In this document: positions 16,470 through 24,945 of the stretch, one piece after another | Layout of the letters: each line of letters begins with the position of its first letter | Position numbering within the stretch: the stretch's first letter is position 1 | DNA from: Streptomyces lavendulae subsp. lavendulae | GTDB taxonomy: Bacteria; Actinomycetota; Actinomycetes; Streptomycetales; Streptomycetaceae | Reading direction: 5' to 3' | DNA: 64,000 bases | Assembly: GCF_002803845.1 (NCBI RefSeq) | Contig: NZ_CP024985.1 | Location: 4,464,001-4,528,000, forward strand | The notes under the pieces: generated by a model | What the model was told of the DNA's origin: nothing | The model's input: the letters and a program-made list of their open reading frames with translations, nothing else | Databases searched by the model: none | Translations under genes and position numbers: made by a program

Positions 16470-18560
16470 GTGCGCAAGCTCCTGCCGCTCATCGGCAACC
16501 CGCACGGCAGCGGCCGTTCCGCTCTCACCTGCCGCTACCGCTGCGGCGACGCCTGCTTCCACGAAGTGCCCAACACCAGTGACAACGAGTACGTCGGCGA
16601 CGTCATAGCCCGCGCCTACTCCCGCCGCTCGATGCTCCGCTCCGCCGCGGTGGTCACCGTCGCCACCGCCGCCGGCACCGCCGTCACCCTCGGTGCGGGC
16701 GGCGGCCAGCCCGCCGAGGCGGCACCCTCCGCCGACCCCAAGGCCGGTTCCGGCGAGGCCGCACGGGGCCTGCGCTTCAAGGCCGTCGCGCCGAACACCG
16801 ACGACCGGGTGACCGTCCCCGAGGGCCACGACCAGAACGTGGTCATCCGCTGGGGCGACCCGATCGTCAAGGGCGCCCCGGCGTTCAATCCGGACAAGCA
16901 GACCGCAGCCGCCCAGGCCGGTCAATTCGGGTACAACAACGACTTCCTGAGCCTGCTCCCGCTCGGCGGCGGCTACGAGCGCCAGCAGCTGCTCGTGGCC
17001 AACCACGAGTACACGGACGAGAACCTCATGTTCAAGGGCTACGACCCGGCCAACCCGACCCGCGAGCAGGTCGAGGTCGCTTGGGCCGCGCACGGCCTCG
17101 GCGTCGTCGTCGTCCAGGAGGACCACCGCTCCGGCAAGCTGACCGCCGTGAACCGCCACCAGCTCAACCGCCGGCTCACCGCCACCAGCGAGTTCCGCCT
17201 CACCGGCCCGGCCGCGGGCAGCGCGCTGCTGAAGACCTCCGCCGACCCGACCGGCACCAAGGTCCTCGGCACGCTGAACAACTGCTCGGGCGGCACCACC
17301 CCGTGGGGCACCACCCTCCACGGCGAGGAGAACTTCAACCAGTACTTCGCCAACGCCGGCCAGGTCACCGACCCGGCCGAGGCGGCCCGCCTCAAGCGGT
17401 ACGGCGTGAGCACCGGCGCCACCGAGCGCAAGTGGGAGCGGTTCGACAAGCGCTTCGACTGCCTCCAGGAGCCCAACGAGTCCCACCGCTTCGGCTGGGT
17501 CGTCGAGCTCGACCCGTACGACCCGAACTCCGTCCCGCGCAAGCGCACCGCGCTGGGCCGCTTCAAGCACGAGGGCGCCCAGCCCCGGCTGACCGAGGAC
17601 GGCCGTCCCGTCGTGTACATGGGCGACGACGAGCGCTTCGACTACTTCTACAAGTTCGTGTCCAGCAAGCAGATGAAGCGGGGCGACAGCCGCGCGGCGA
17701 AGGAGCACAACCTCACGCTCCTCGACGAGGGCACCCTCTACGTCGCCAAGCTGACCGGCGACTCCCCGGCCGCCGAGGTCGACGGTTCCGGCAAGCTCCC
17801 CGCCGACGGCCAGTTCGACGGCTCCGGCGTCTGGATCAAGCTCGCCACCGCCTCCGCCTCCGGCAACGTCTCGCACGTCGAGGGCATGACCGCCGAGGAG
17901 GTGTTCGTCTTCACCCGCCAGGCCGGTGACAAGGTCGGCGCCACCAAGATGGACCGCCCCGAGGACATCGAGCCGAGCCCGCGCACCGGCCGCGTCTACG
18001 TGGTCCTGACGAACAACACCGACCGCGGCAAGGCCGGCAAGGCCGGTGCGGACGAGGCCAACCCGCGCAACCTGAACAAGCACGGCCAGATCCTGGAGCT
18101 CGCCGAGAACTTCGATGACCCGGCGGGCGACGGCTTCGCCTGGCGCCTGTTCCTGGTCGCCGGTGACCCGAACGACGCCTCGACCTACTTCGCGGGCTTC
18201 CCGAAGGACAAGGTCAGCCCGATCTCCTGCCCGGACAACGTCACCTTCGACCCGCACGGCAACCTGTGGATCTCCACGGACGGCAACCAGCTCGGCTCGC
18301 ACGACGGCCTGTTCGGCGTCGCCACCGCCGGTGAGCGCCGCGGTGAGCTGAAGCAGTTCCTGACCGTGCCGCGCGGCGCCGAGACCTGCGGTCCGCTGGT
18401 CCAGGACAAGCGCGTCCTGGTCGCGGTGCAGCACCCGGGCGAGATCGACGGCGCGTCCGTAGAGAAGCCGCAGTCGGTGTGGCCCGACGGGCCCGGCAAG
18501 ATCGTCCGCCCGGCGGTCGTGTCGGTCTGGCGCAAGGACGGCAAGAACATCGGCGTCTGA
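16470..18560 (+). CDS. PhoX-family alkaline phosphatase, Tat-secreted
   Basis: 696 residues starting at GTG 16470. PhoX (DUF839) enzymes are calcium- and iron-dependent phosphatases releasing phosphate outside the membrane. The twin-arginine signal SRRSMLRSAAVVTVATAAGT lies around residues 51-70, unusually far from the N-terminus but normal for this family. Conserved segments include LNNCSGGTTPWGTTLHGEENFN and HGNLWISTDGNQLG near the C-terminus. A PHO box lies 90 bp upstream, so expression under phosphate starvation through PhoP is likely. It converges with the histidine kinase gene at 18596. Confidence 0.92.
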   Translation: MRKLLPLIGNPHGSGRSALTCRYRCGDACFHEVPNTSDNEYVGDVIARAYSRRSMLRSAAVVTVATAAGTAVTLGAGGGQPAEAAPSADPKAGSGEAARGLRFKAVAPNTDDRVTVPEGHDQNVVIRWGDPIVKGAPAFNPDKQTAAAQAGQFGYNNDFLSLLPLGGGYERQQLLVANHEYTDENLMFKGYDPANPTREQVEVAWAAHGLGVVVVQEDHRSGKLTAVNRHQLNRRLTATSEFRLTGPAAGSALLKTSADPTGTKVLGTLNNCSGGTTPWGTTLHGEENFNQYFANAGQVTDPAEAARLKRYGVSTGATERKWERFDKRFDCLQEPNESHRFGWVVELDPYDPNSVPRKRTALGRFKHEGAQPRLTEDGRPVVYMGDDERFDYFYKFVSSKQMKRGDSRAAKEHNLTLLDEGTLYVAKLTGDSPAAEVDGSGKLPADGQFDGSGVWIKLATASASGNVSHVEGMTAEEVFVFTRQAGDKVGATKMDRPEDIEPSPRTGRVYVVLTNNTDRGKAGKAGADEANPRNLNKHGQILELAENFDDPAGDGFAWRLFLVAGDPNDASTYFAGFPKDKVSPISCPDNVTFDPHGNLWISTDGNQLGSHDGLFGVATAGERRGELKQFLTVPRGAETCGPLVQDKRVLVAVQHPGEIDGASVEKPQSVWPDGPGKIVRPAVVSVWRKDGKNIGV

Positions 18561-18595
18561 TCCACAGGTCAGGGAGCCGGCCGGCCGCAGCGCGG

Positions 18596-19897
18596 TCAGC
18601 CGGCCTCCGGCAGCCGGCCCACCGGCAGCCGCAGGGTCGTCAGCGCACCCCCGTCCGGGGCGTTGGCGAACACCGGCGCGATCTCCAGGACCGCGGCCTG
18701 GCCCGCCACGATGGTCAGGCCCAGGCCGTGGCCCCGGCCGCGCCCGGGATCCCCGGTGCGGAAGCGCTTCGGACCGTGCTCGATCAGCTCGGCCGGGTAG
18801 CCCGGACCGTGGTCGCGGATCACCACGACCGGCCCCTCCACCGTCACCTCGACCGGTGGCCGGCCGTGCTTGTGGGCGTTGACCAGCAGGTTGACCAGGA
18901 TCCGGTCCAGGCGCCGCCGGTCGGTGAGCACCACCGCGTCCCGGACCACCCGGACCTCGGCAGGCAGCCTGGTCGCGGCGACGGCCCGCTCCACGGCCCG
19001 GCCCAGTTCCACCCGGGACAGGTCGGCGCGCTCCACGCCCGAATCGAGCCGGGAGATCTCCAGCAGGTCCTCGGTGAGCCGGTGCAGGGCCCCGAGCCGG
19101 TCGTTGATCATCTCCTTCGGGCGGCCCTCGGGCAGCAGCGCGGCCGCCGCCAGCGATCCCGTCAGCGGGGTGCGCAGCTCGTGCGCCACGTCCGCGGTGA
19201 ACCGCTTCTCCGCCTCCAGCCGTTCCTGGAGCGAGGCCGCCATGGAGTCCAGGGCGTGCGCGACGTCCCGCACCTCGTCGCGGTAGCGGCGGGGCCGCCG
19301 GCCGTCCGGGTCCGGGCCCGGGTCCGCCTCCGCGCCGGTGTCCGGTCCCGTGTCGGCCGGGAAGCCCACCCGGGCGTCCAGGTCCCCGGCGCTGATCCGG
19401 CGGGCCACGGCGGCCGTGGTGGCGAGCCGTCTGCTGATCCGGTCGGCGAGGAAGAGACCGGCCAGGGCCACGACCCCGGCCGCGAGCGCCGCGGAGGCCA
19501 GGATCGCGGTGTCGATGTCCCGCAGCCGCTCGCGCGTGTTCCCGTACGGGATCCAGACCGCGAGGGCCGAGCGGTCGGCGGGTCCGGCCGCCCACATGAC
19601 GGGCTCGCCCCCGTGGGTGCCGACCATGCTCCCGGTCCGGCCGCGCGCGACCAGCGCCCGCAGCGGGGCGGGCAGGCCGGGCGGGTCGAGAGCGGCGTTC
19701 ACGTCGCCGTGCGCGGTCCCGTACTCGTAGTGGCCGAGGGCGTGGTCGAGGTCCCGGGCCGCCTCCTTGCGGACCTCGCCGACGACCTGCCGGGCGACCA
19801 CGTTGTGCACGAGGATCCCCAGCGCGGCGGCGACCAGGCAGCACACCGTCGTGGTGGTGAGGGCGATCTTCCAGCGCAGGCTGCTCAGCGCGCGCAT
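18596..19897 (-). CDS. sensor histidine kinase (no adjacent response regulator)
   Basis: 433 residues. An N-terminal membrane helix (TTTVCCLVAAALGILVH), an extracytoplasmic sensor of about 130 residues, a second helix (AALAAGVVALAGLFLADRIS), a HAMP linker, then HisKA (DVAHELRTPLTGSLAAAALLPEG, with the phosphorylated His) and HATPase_c (LVNLLVNAHKHG; RDHGPGYPAEL; GRGHGLGLTIVAGQAA). It overlaps the upstream lipoprotein gene by 13 bp, and the lipoprotein is probably its sensor partner. No response regulator gene follows or precedes it. ATG 19897 is the first Met in front of the membrane helix. Confidence 0.9.
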   Translation of the reverse strand: MRALSSLRWKIALTTTTVCCLVAAALGILVHNVVARQVVGEVRKEAARDLDHALGHYEYGTAHGDVNAALDPPGLPAPLRALVARGRTGSMVGTHGGEPVMWAAGPADRSALAVWIPYGNTRERLRDIDTAILASAALAAGVVALAGLFLADRISRRLATTAAVARRISAGDLDARVGFPADTGPDTGAEADPGPDPDGRRPRRYRDEVRDVAHALDSMAASLQERLEAEKRFTADVAHELRTPLTGSLAAAALLPEGRPKEMINDRLGALHRLTEDLLEISRLDSGVERADLSRVELGRAVERAVAATRLPAEVRVVRDAVVLTDRRRLDRILVNLLVNAHKHGRPPVEVTVEGPVVVIRDHGPGYPAELIEHGPKRFRTGDPGRGRGHGLGLTIVAGQAAVLEIAPVFANAPDGGALTTLRLPVGRLPEAG

Positions 19898-20595
19898 CGC
19901 GACCGGTTCCCGGGCAGCGGGACGTCGGTGAGGGCCGCGCACTCGTCGAGGGTGAGCTGCGACAGGCTCATGCTGCCCGTCCCGGCGTCCCAGACGTAGT
20001 CGGAGACCGAGCTGTAGCGCGGGTTCGTCGTGGGCTCGCGGACGGCCAGGTGCTCGGCGGCCACCTCGACGCCCTCCAGCACCCCGCGCCGGGCCAGGAT
20101 CCGGGCGATCCGGCCGTCGTCGCGGACGGTGTAGACGCGCAGCTCGCTGAGCCGGCCGTCCACGTCCAGGGCGGTGATCAGCTCCTCGCGGCCGTCACCG
20201 GTCAGGTCGTGCAGGACGCCGGGCCGCACCGGGCAGTCGGGCCCGCCGTCCGCGGCCCCCGTGCAGAGCGCGAGGCGCCGCGCCGCGCGCGGGTCGACGA
20301 GGCGCCCCGTACCGCCGTCCTCGGCGGTGGCGGAGGTGATGTCGGCGCGTACGACGGCCAGCGCGTCCACCCCGCGCATCGTCAGCGCCGGAGCCCGGGG
20401 CAGGCCCGGCACGGTGGCGGCCGCGCCCGGCTGCTGTCCCTTGGCGGGCGGCTCGGGGCGGACGTCCTGCCACAGGGTCTTCGGGGCGTGCACGGTGCCG
20501 AGGTCGCCCTCGCTCTTGATCCCCTCCACGTCGGCGCACCCCGCCGCGCCCGCCAGGACGGCGGCGAGGGCCATCGCGGCCGGGACCCGGTGCAT
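19885..20595 (-). CDS. lipoprotein upstream of histidine kinase
   Basis: 236 residues with a lipoprotein signal peptide MHRVPAAMALAAVLAGAAGC, in which LAGAAGC is the lipobox (Cys 20). The mature part has no recognisable enzyme domain but contains a VLHDLTGDGREELITALDVDGR stretch like an FG-GAP/VCBS-type repeat. The gene ends overlapping the histidine kinase start by 13 bp, which implies a joint operon. The arrangement resembles the CseA lipoprotein with CseC kinase, where the lipoprotein modulates the kinase, but the regulator normally between them is absent. Confidence 0.85.
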   Translation of the reverse strand: MHRVPAAMALAAVLAGAAGCADVEGIKSEGDLGTVHAPKTLWQDVRPEPPAKGQQPGAAATVPGLPRAPALTMRGVDALAVVRADITSATAEDGGTGRLVDPRAARRLALCTGAADGGPDCPVRPGVLHDLTGDGREELITALDVDGRLSELRVYTVRDDGRIARILARRGVLEGVEVAAEHLAVREPTTNPRYSSVSDYVWDAGTGSMSLSQLTLDECAALTDVPLPGNRSRCAR

Positions 20596-20691
20596 GCTCC
20601 GATGCTCCCCCGCGGCGCCGGGCCCGGCCCGGCCCGTGCGCCGTTCGGGGGACCGCGGCCTCCGGGAGGCGCGCCCGGCCGCCGCCGGGGG

Positions 20692-22689
20692 TCAGCGCTC
20701 CGGCTGGGCGATCGCCCGGGCCGCCACGACCTCCTGGTGGACCGGGGCGAGGACGGACTCCCGGGCCTCCGGCGGCAAGGGCCGCACGCGGACCTCCTTC
20801 AGGGTCGGGCTGCTGCGCACCCCCCGCGCCAGGCCGTGCAGCTCGTCCCTGAGGGCGGCCACCTCCTCGGCGGCGGGCGGCGCGGCCCCGTGGTTGACCC
20901 GGACCCGGGCCGCGGTCGTCGCGTCCACGATCCGCTCCACCGCCACCACCAGCGGCCACCACGCGGCGGCCCGCGGGCCGGTGGGCGGGGGTTCGGTCAG
21001 GGCCCGCTGGAACTCGCTGCGCACGTCCGAGAGGTCGCGGTAGATGCGGCGGCGGGCCTTTTGCCGGCTCAGCCGGGCGGCCCGCTGGGCGGCGTCGTCG
21101 GCGAAGGGGGCGAAGGCCCGCTCCACGTACCCGGCCGCGTCGTCCACGGCGTCGGCGAGCCGGGCCCCGATCCGGGTGTGCCAGCTCTCGGGCCACAGCA
21201 GGTAGCCGGCGATGAGGGCGATGGCGCAGCCGATGAGGCTGTCGACCAGGCGCGGCAGGATCAGGTCGAAGCCCTGGTGGTTGAGGAGGTCGGAGAGCAG
21301 CAGGATCACCGGGGTGATGGCCGCGGTCTGGAAGGCGTACCCCTTGGTGGAGAACACCGGGATCAGCATGGCCAGCAGCGCCATGACCGGCACGTCCCAC
21401 CAGCCGCGCGGTACCTCGGAGAGGACGGCGGCCGCCAGGACCAGTCCCCCGGCGGTGCCCAGGGCGCGGAGCACGGCGCGGGAGAAGACGGAGCCGAAGT
21501 CCGGCTTGAGGACGAAGGTGACGGTCAGGGCGACCCAGTAGGACCGTTCCACCTGGATCAGGGAGACGAGGGACTGCGCGAGCCCGATGCACAGGGCGAG
21601 GCGCAGACCGTACCGCCAGGAGGTGCCGGAGAGCATCGTGTCGCGCACCGTCCGCCGGGCCCGGACCCGCAGGGCGGCGGGCCGGCCGAGCCGGTCGTCG
21701 ATGTTGTACGGGTCCGGTTCGGGGAGCCGCGCGGTGGTCGCGGCGTACCTCAGCGCGGAGTCCAGGGCCCGCTCGGAGGGGCTCCGCGGCGCGGGCAGGT
21801 CCGGTACGGGGGCGCCGGGCAGGCCCGCTTCGACGGTTCCGGCCAGTTCCCGTACGGCCGCCGGGACCGCGGGCGGCAGGGGCCGGCCGCGCAGGTGGAC
21901 GGCGGGAGCGGCCTCGACCAGCGGGATCAGCGCGTTCAGCTGGGCCTGCAGCCGCACCAGCGAGGGGCTGCGGCCGTGCACCCGGGCCCGGCGGCCCAGG
22001 ACCAGGTCGTAGGCCTGGTTCAGGGCCTGGGTGAGCTGCTGGCGGCGTTCCTCGTACGCGGGTCCGCCCGCGGCCTCCAGGCTGTCGGCGAGGGCCCGGT
22101 AGGCGGCCGCGACGGCGGTCCGCTCGGGCAGCCGGCCGCGCACCGGCCAGCCCAGCAGGCTCAGGGCGAGCACGAACAGGCCGCCGGCGCTGAGCAGCAG
22201 CGGGGCGGTCCACCAGGGTTCGGGCATCGGCAGCCCGGCCCCGACGACCGCGTTGAGCAGGAGCAGCAGTCCGGACACGGAGGCGACCGTGCCGATCGAG
22301 GAGATCATCCCGGAGACGAGGGCGATCAGGGTGAGGACGCCGACGGCGAGCCAGCCGTGTCCGTAGACGAGGGTGCCCGCGGCGACGCCGACGGCTCCGA
22401 AGAACTGCGGGACGGCGATGTTCAGGATCCGCATCCGGTACGCGTCGGCGGTGTCGCCGATCACCCCGGAGAGGGCGCCCATGGAGACGAGGGCGCCGTA
22501 CTCGGGCTCGTCCAGGGCGAAGCCGACGGCGAGCGGGGTGGCCAGCGCGATCCCGGCGCGTACGGCCGCGGCCCAGGGCACGGGCGCGCGGCTCGGCCGC
22601 AGTCCGGCGAGCAGCCAGGCGGGGGGAGCCAGCGGATTCGGCCGCAGCCGCCCGGACGGTATGTGCTCGGTGCGTCGTTCGGTGGTCAT
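20692..22689 (-). CDS. FUSC family membrane protein (aromatic acid exporter-like)
   Basis: 665 residues. Two groups of about five to six membrane helices (residues about 40-185 and 370-480) are each followed by a cytoplasmic helical part, the usual FUSC/YccS layout. Motifs include the PEYGALVSMGALSGVIGDT and YWVALTVTFVLKPDFGSVFSRAVLRALGTAGG segments typical of the family. Such proteins are thought to export aromatic acids or other compounds. ATG 22689 follows a GGAAGCGGA ribosome site. A second membrane gene lies upstream at 22764 on the same strand, 74 bp away. Confidence 0.88.
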   Translation of the reverse strand: MTTERRTEHIPSGRLRPNPLAPPAWLLAGLRPSRAPVPWAAAVRAGIALATPLAVGFALDEPEYGALVSMGALSGVIGDTADAYRMRILNIAVPQFFGAVGVAAGTLVYGHGWLAVGVLTLIALVSGMISSIGTVASVSGLLLLLNAVVGAGLPMPEPWWTAPLLLSAGGLFVLALSLLGWPVRGRLPERTAVAAAYRALADSLEAAGGPAYEERRQQLTQALNQAYDLVLGRRARVHGRSPSLVRLQAQLNALIPLVEAAPAVHLRGRPLPPAVPAAVRELAGTVEAGLPGAPVPDLPAPRSPSERALDSALRYAATTARLPEPDPYNIDDRLGRPAALRVRARRTVRDTMLSGTSWRYGLRLALCIGLAQSLVSLIQVERSYWVALTVTFVLKPDFGSVFSRAVLRALGTAGGLVLAAAVLSEVPRGWWDVPVMALLAMLIPVFSTKGYAFQTAAITPVILLLSDLLNHQGFDLILPRLVDSLIGCAIALIAGYLLWPESWHTRIGARLADAVDDAAGYVERAFAPFADDAAQRAARLSRQKARRRIYRDLSDVRSEFQRALTEPPPTGPRAAAWWPLVVAVERIVDATTAARVRVNHGAAPPAAEEVAALRDELHGLARGVRSSPTLKEVRVRPLPPEARESVLAPVHQEVVAARAIAQPER

Positions 22690-22763
22690 TCCGCTTCCGT
22701 GTCGCCGCTCGCGAATCGGTTCTTCTGGGGGTTCTGCGGAGTATGCGTGTGTACGTACCGAGC

Positions 22764-23591
22764 TTATGGGGTGCGGCGCAGCCGTCCGGCCAGCCAGGCG
22801 GCCAGGGCGGCCGCCAGCCCGACGGCGAGGACCACCCAGGCGGTGGTCCGCAGGAACGCGGTGAGCGCGTCGTACACCGCTCCGGCGGCGTCCCGGTCGA
22901 CGTCGGCGGGCAGGTCGTCGAGGGTGAGGCGGCGGCACAGGACCACGGCGGTCCACAGGAGTACGGCCCCCGCGGCCAGCCCGAGACCGGTGGCCAGGAC
23001 GGCGCGTCGGCGGTGGACGGCGACGGTGACGGCCAGCACGGCCAGGCACAGGGTCAGCAGGGGGAGCCAGACACCGGCGATCTGGAGCATGCGGAACCCC
23101 TTCCGGAGCGCGCCGAGGTTGTCGTACTCCATGACCTTCACGGTCAGGTGGGTTTCCGGGATGCGGTCGGCGAAGGGCACCCCGTCGGCGATCAGTTCCC
23201 CCCTGACCTGGGCGAGCACCGGCGCGAGGTCGATGGTGACGGCGTTCCCGCGGCCGGAGTCGAGGGCGGCGAGGAAGGCGGTGTGCGCGGCGCGGTTGGC
23301 GGCGTCCCAGGCCGTGCGGTAGGCCGGGGTCCCGGCGAAGGAGTGCAGGGCCTCGCCGATCAGGGCGTCGACCCCGCCCTGGAAGGGGCCCGCGTCGATC
23401 TGTCCGGAGAGGGCGCGGGTGGCCTGGCTGACGACCACGCCCCGGACAGCGGGGTCCTCGGCGAGCGGGGCCATGGCGGCGGTGTAGCGGTCGGCGTTCC
23501 CCAGCTCCCGGTCGGCCCAGTAGGCGACCGCGCTCGCGGGCACGAGGAGGGCCACGAGCACGACGAGGGCCGCCGACAGGTAGGTGCGCAC
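22764..23591 (-). CDS. hypothetical membrane protein, paralogue of 38784-40142
   Basis: 275 residues starting at GTG 23591. An N-terminal membrane helix (LSAALVVLVALLVPASAVAYW), an extracytoplasmic region of about 150 residues (NADRYTAAMAPLAEDPAVRG and the following helices), and three C-terminal helices with LAGRLRRTP as the tail. The same layout and motif (NRYVSTVAPLASDPAV) occur in the longer protein at 38784-40142, so the two are paralogues. Function unknown; Streptomyces genomes carry several. It is upstream of the FUSC gene on the same strand and could be cotranscribed with it. Confidence 0.8.
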   Translation of the reverse strand: MRTYLSAALVVLVALLVPASAVAYWADRELGNADRYTAAMAPLAEDPAVRGVVVSQATRALSGQIDAGPFQGGVDALIGEALHSFAGTPAYRTAWDAANRAAHTAFLAALDSGRGNAVTIDLAPVLAQVRGELIADGVPFADRIPETHLTVKVMEYDNLGALRKGFRMLQIAGVWLPLLTLCLAVLAVTVAVHRRRAVLATGLGLAAGAVLLWTAVVLCRRLTLDDLPADVDRDAAGAVYDALTAFLRTTAWVVLAVGLAAALAAWLAGRLRRTP

Positions 23592-23710
23592 GTCACCAGG
23601 GAATGCCCCGGGCGGTGAACGCCGCCACCCCTGCTGCTGCGTCCGAGTGATCCACTTGCCGCCCCGGGACGGCGGGTGTGCCCTGGATGGTGGAAGAGAG
23701 GAGCCCCGCC

Positions 23711-24121
23711 ATGGCACATGCGGCACCCACCATGTCCCGGAGGCAGCGCCCCACGTCATCGGTGAACGTGGACCACAGCAGCAGGAACGCCCTGATCCGC
23801 GCACTGCTGCTCGGCCTCGTGTACGGGGTCTGGGCGGCCCAGATCCAGCGCCAGACGGGCCCGGTGACCGTGGGCAACGTCTTCTTCGGGATCCTGTGCG
23901 GCGTGCTGTTCGCCGCCGTCATGTTCGCCCTCCACGAGTTCGGTCCGCGCCTGATGCGGGAGCTGCACGCGACCGCCTACGGCGTCTTCGCGGGCGTGGC
24001 CACCGGCTATCTGCACAGCCTCACCAACTCCTCGATACTCCGGTCCATCACCGTCGGCCTCGCGGTCGGCGCGGGCGTCGGACTCGCCGCCTTCTACCGC
24101 TACTACACGCGGGAGGACTGA
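23711..24121 (+). CDS. small hypothetical membrane protein
   Basis: 136 residues. A Ser/Arg-rich N-terminus (about 30 residues) is followed by four hydrophobic segments (ALIRALLLGLVYGVWAAQI, GNVFFGILCGVLFAAVMFALHEF, HATAYGVFAGVATGYLHS and SITVGLAVGAGVGLAAFYRYY). No enzyme motif. The ATG at 23711 has a GAGGAG-type ribosome site at 23697-23703. It is divergent from the 22764-23591 gene and is followed by a strong terminator at 24129-24164. Function unknown. Confidence 0.75.
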   Translation: MAHAAPTMSRRQRPTSSVNVDHSSRNALIRALLLGLVYGVWAAQIQRQTGPVTVGNVFFGILCGVLFAAVMFALHEFGPRLMRELHATAYGVFAGVATGYLHSLTNSSILRSITVGLAVGAGVGLAAFYRYYTRED

Positions 24122-24128
24122 CGGCCCC

Positions 24129-24164
24129 GGCGGCGCCGGTTCCCGTGCGGGAACCGGCGCCGCC
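24129..24164. terminator. bidirectional hairpin terminator
   Basis: Perfect 16-bp arms at 24129-24144 and 24149-24164 with a GTGC loop lie between the convergent ends of the genes at 23711-24121 and 24188-24397. It is GC-rich and lacks a T-run, which is usual in Streptomyces. Confidence 0.85.
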
Positions 24165-24187
24165 CCCTGCGGTGGGCGCCCCCGAGG

Positions 24188-24397
24188 CTAGGCGGCGGGA
24201 GAGGCCGGGCCCGGCCGGGCTGCCGCCACGGGCTCCTCCTCGCGGCCCGGGACGGCGGCGGTCGTCGCCACCGCCTCGGGGCCGGCCGGCTGCGGTGCGG
24301 ACGCGGGCCGTTCCGGGGCCGGGCGGACCGGCGGGGAGCAGCGGGCGGCCTCGGCGCGGAGCATGGCGTTCAGGGCGGCGTACGGGTCGATGGGCAT
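24188..24397 (-). CDS. small hypothetical protein (MPIDPYAALNAMLRAEAAR-type)
   Basis: 69 residues. A short conserved-looking N-terminus MPIDPYAALNAMLRAEAARC predicted to be helical, then a disordered Pro/Ala/Glu-rich tail (PPVRPAPERPASAPQPAGPE...). GAGG lies about 12 bases before the ATG at 24397. It lies 55 bp downstream of the secreted small protein gene on the same strand. Function unknown. Small proteins of this type are easily missed, but the start and downstream terminator make it plausible. Confidence 0.6.
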   Translation of the reverse strand: MPIDPYAALNAMLRAEAARCSPPVRPAPERPASAPQPAGPEAVATTAAVPGREEEPVAAARPGPASPAA

Positions 24398-24452
24398 GGC
24401 GGAACCTCACGGTGGTTCGGGAGTGTGGGGGACACGCTGCTGCTCGGCCCGC

Positions 24453-24824
24453 TCAGCAGCGCAGGACCACGCTCCGTACCGTCCGCAGGGATTCCGCCGG
24501 TGCGGCCGCCCCGGCCCGGGCCGCGTGCGGCGGCCCGGCCGCATCGCTCACGTGTTTCACGTGAAACATCCCCGGCGGCAGCCGCCGGACGGTGGGCGCC
24601 GTGCGCACCGCCGTCCGTACGGCCGCGCGGGCGTCGGAGTCCGCGGCCCCGTCCGACTGCCCTTCGGTGGGCTCGGCGGGGGCGGAGGAGGCCGAACGGG
24701 AGTCCGCGGCCAGGGCGGAGGCCGTACTCACGGCCGGACCGGCGCCGAACAGGCACAGCAGCGCGACGCAGGCCACCGTCAGGGCCCGCGCCAGCACCGT
24801 CCGCGCGTACCGCGCACCGCTCAT
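24453..24824 (-). CDS. small secreted hypothetical protein; gene contains parS
   Basis: 123 residues. A signal peptide is evident (basic YARTVLAR, hydrophobic ALTVACVALLCLFGAGPAV, then ALA with probable cleavage near residue 37). The mature part is rich in Ala, Ser and Arg with no domain I recognise. ATG 24824 is preceded by GGAAGG; an in-frame ATG at 24836 is possible. The codons for FHVKH lie exactly on the parS site 24553-24568, so the protein's local sequence is shaped by the partition site. The sortase-like gene lies upstream on the same strand. Confidence 0.6.
   Translation of the reverse strand: MSGARYARTVLARALTVACVALLCLFGAGPAVSTASALAADSRSASSAPAEPTEGQSDGAADSDARAAVRTAVRTAPTVRRLPPGMFHVKHVSDAAGPPHAARAGAAAPAESLRTVRSVVLRC
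24553..24568. other. parS: parS chromosome partition site
   Basis: TGTTTCACGTGAAACA, a perfect 16-bp palindrome identical to the bacterial ParB-binding consensus (core GTTTCACGTGAAAC in Streptomyces). In Streptomyces parS sites cluster around oriC, so this window is probably within a few hundred kb of the origin. It lies inside a small coding region, as many parS sites do. Confidence 0.95.
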
Positions 24825-24945
24825 GACGCCTTCCATGCCCCGGCGCGCCGGGGGGCTCCCCCTCCGGGCCCGAGAAGCCCCCGACCGGGGGACGAAGACA
24901 CCCCCCTCGGCTGACAGCCGCCACCGCCCCACCGGGACCCCGCGC

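Noticed and set aside
14779..16608. Plus-strand frame of 609 codons with SASGSA repeats resembling a surface adhesin
   Set aside because: The repeats are the reverse complement of the Ala/Glu/Pro tract of the TerF-like gene. No signal peptide or anchor is present.
16371..19844. Minus-strand frame of 1157 codons
   Set aside because: It spans the antisense of PhoX and an alternate frame of the histidine kinase; no known domain.
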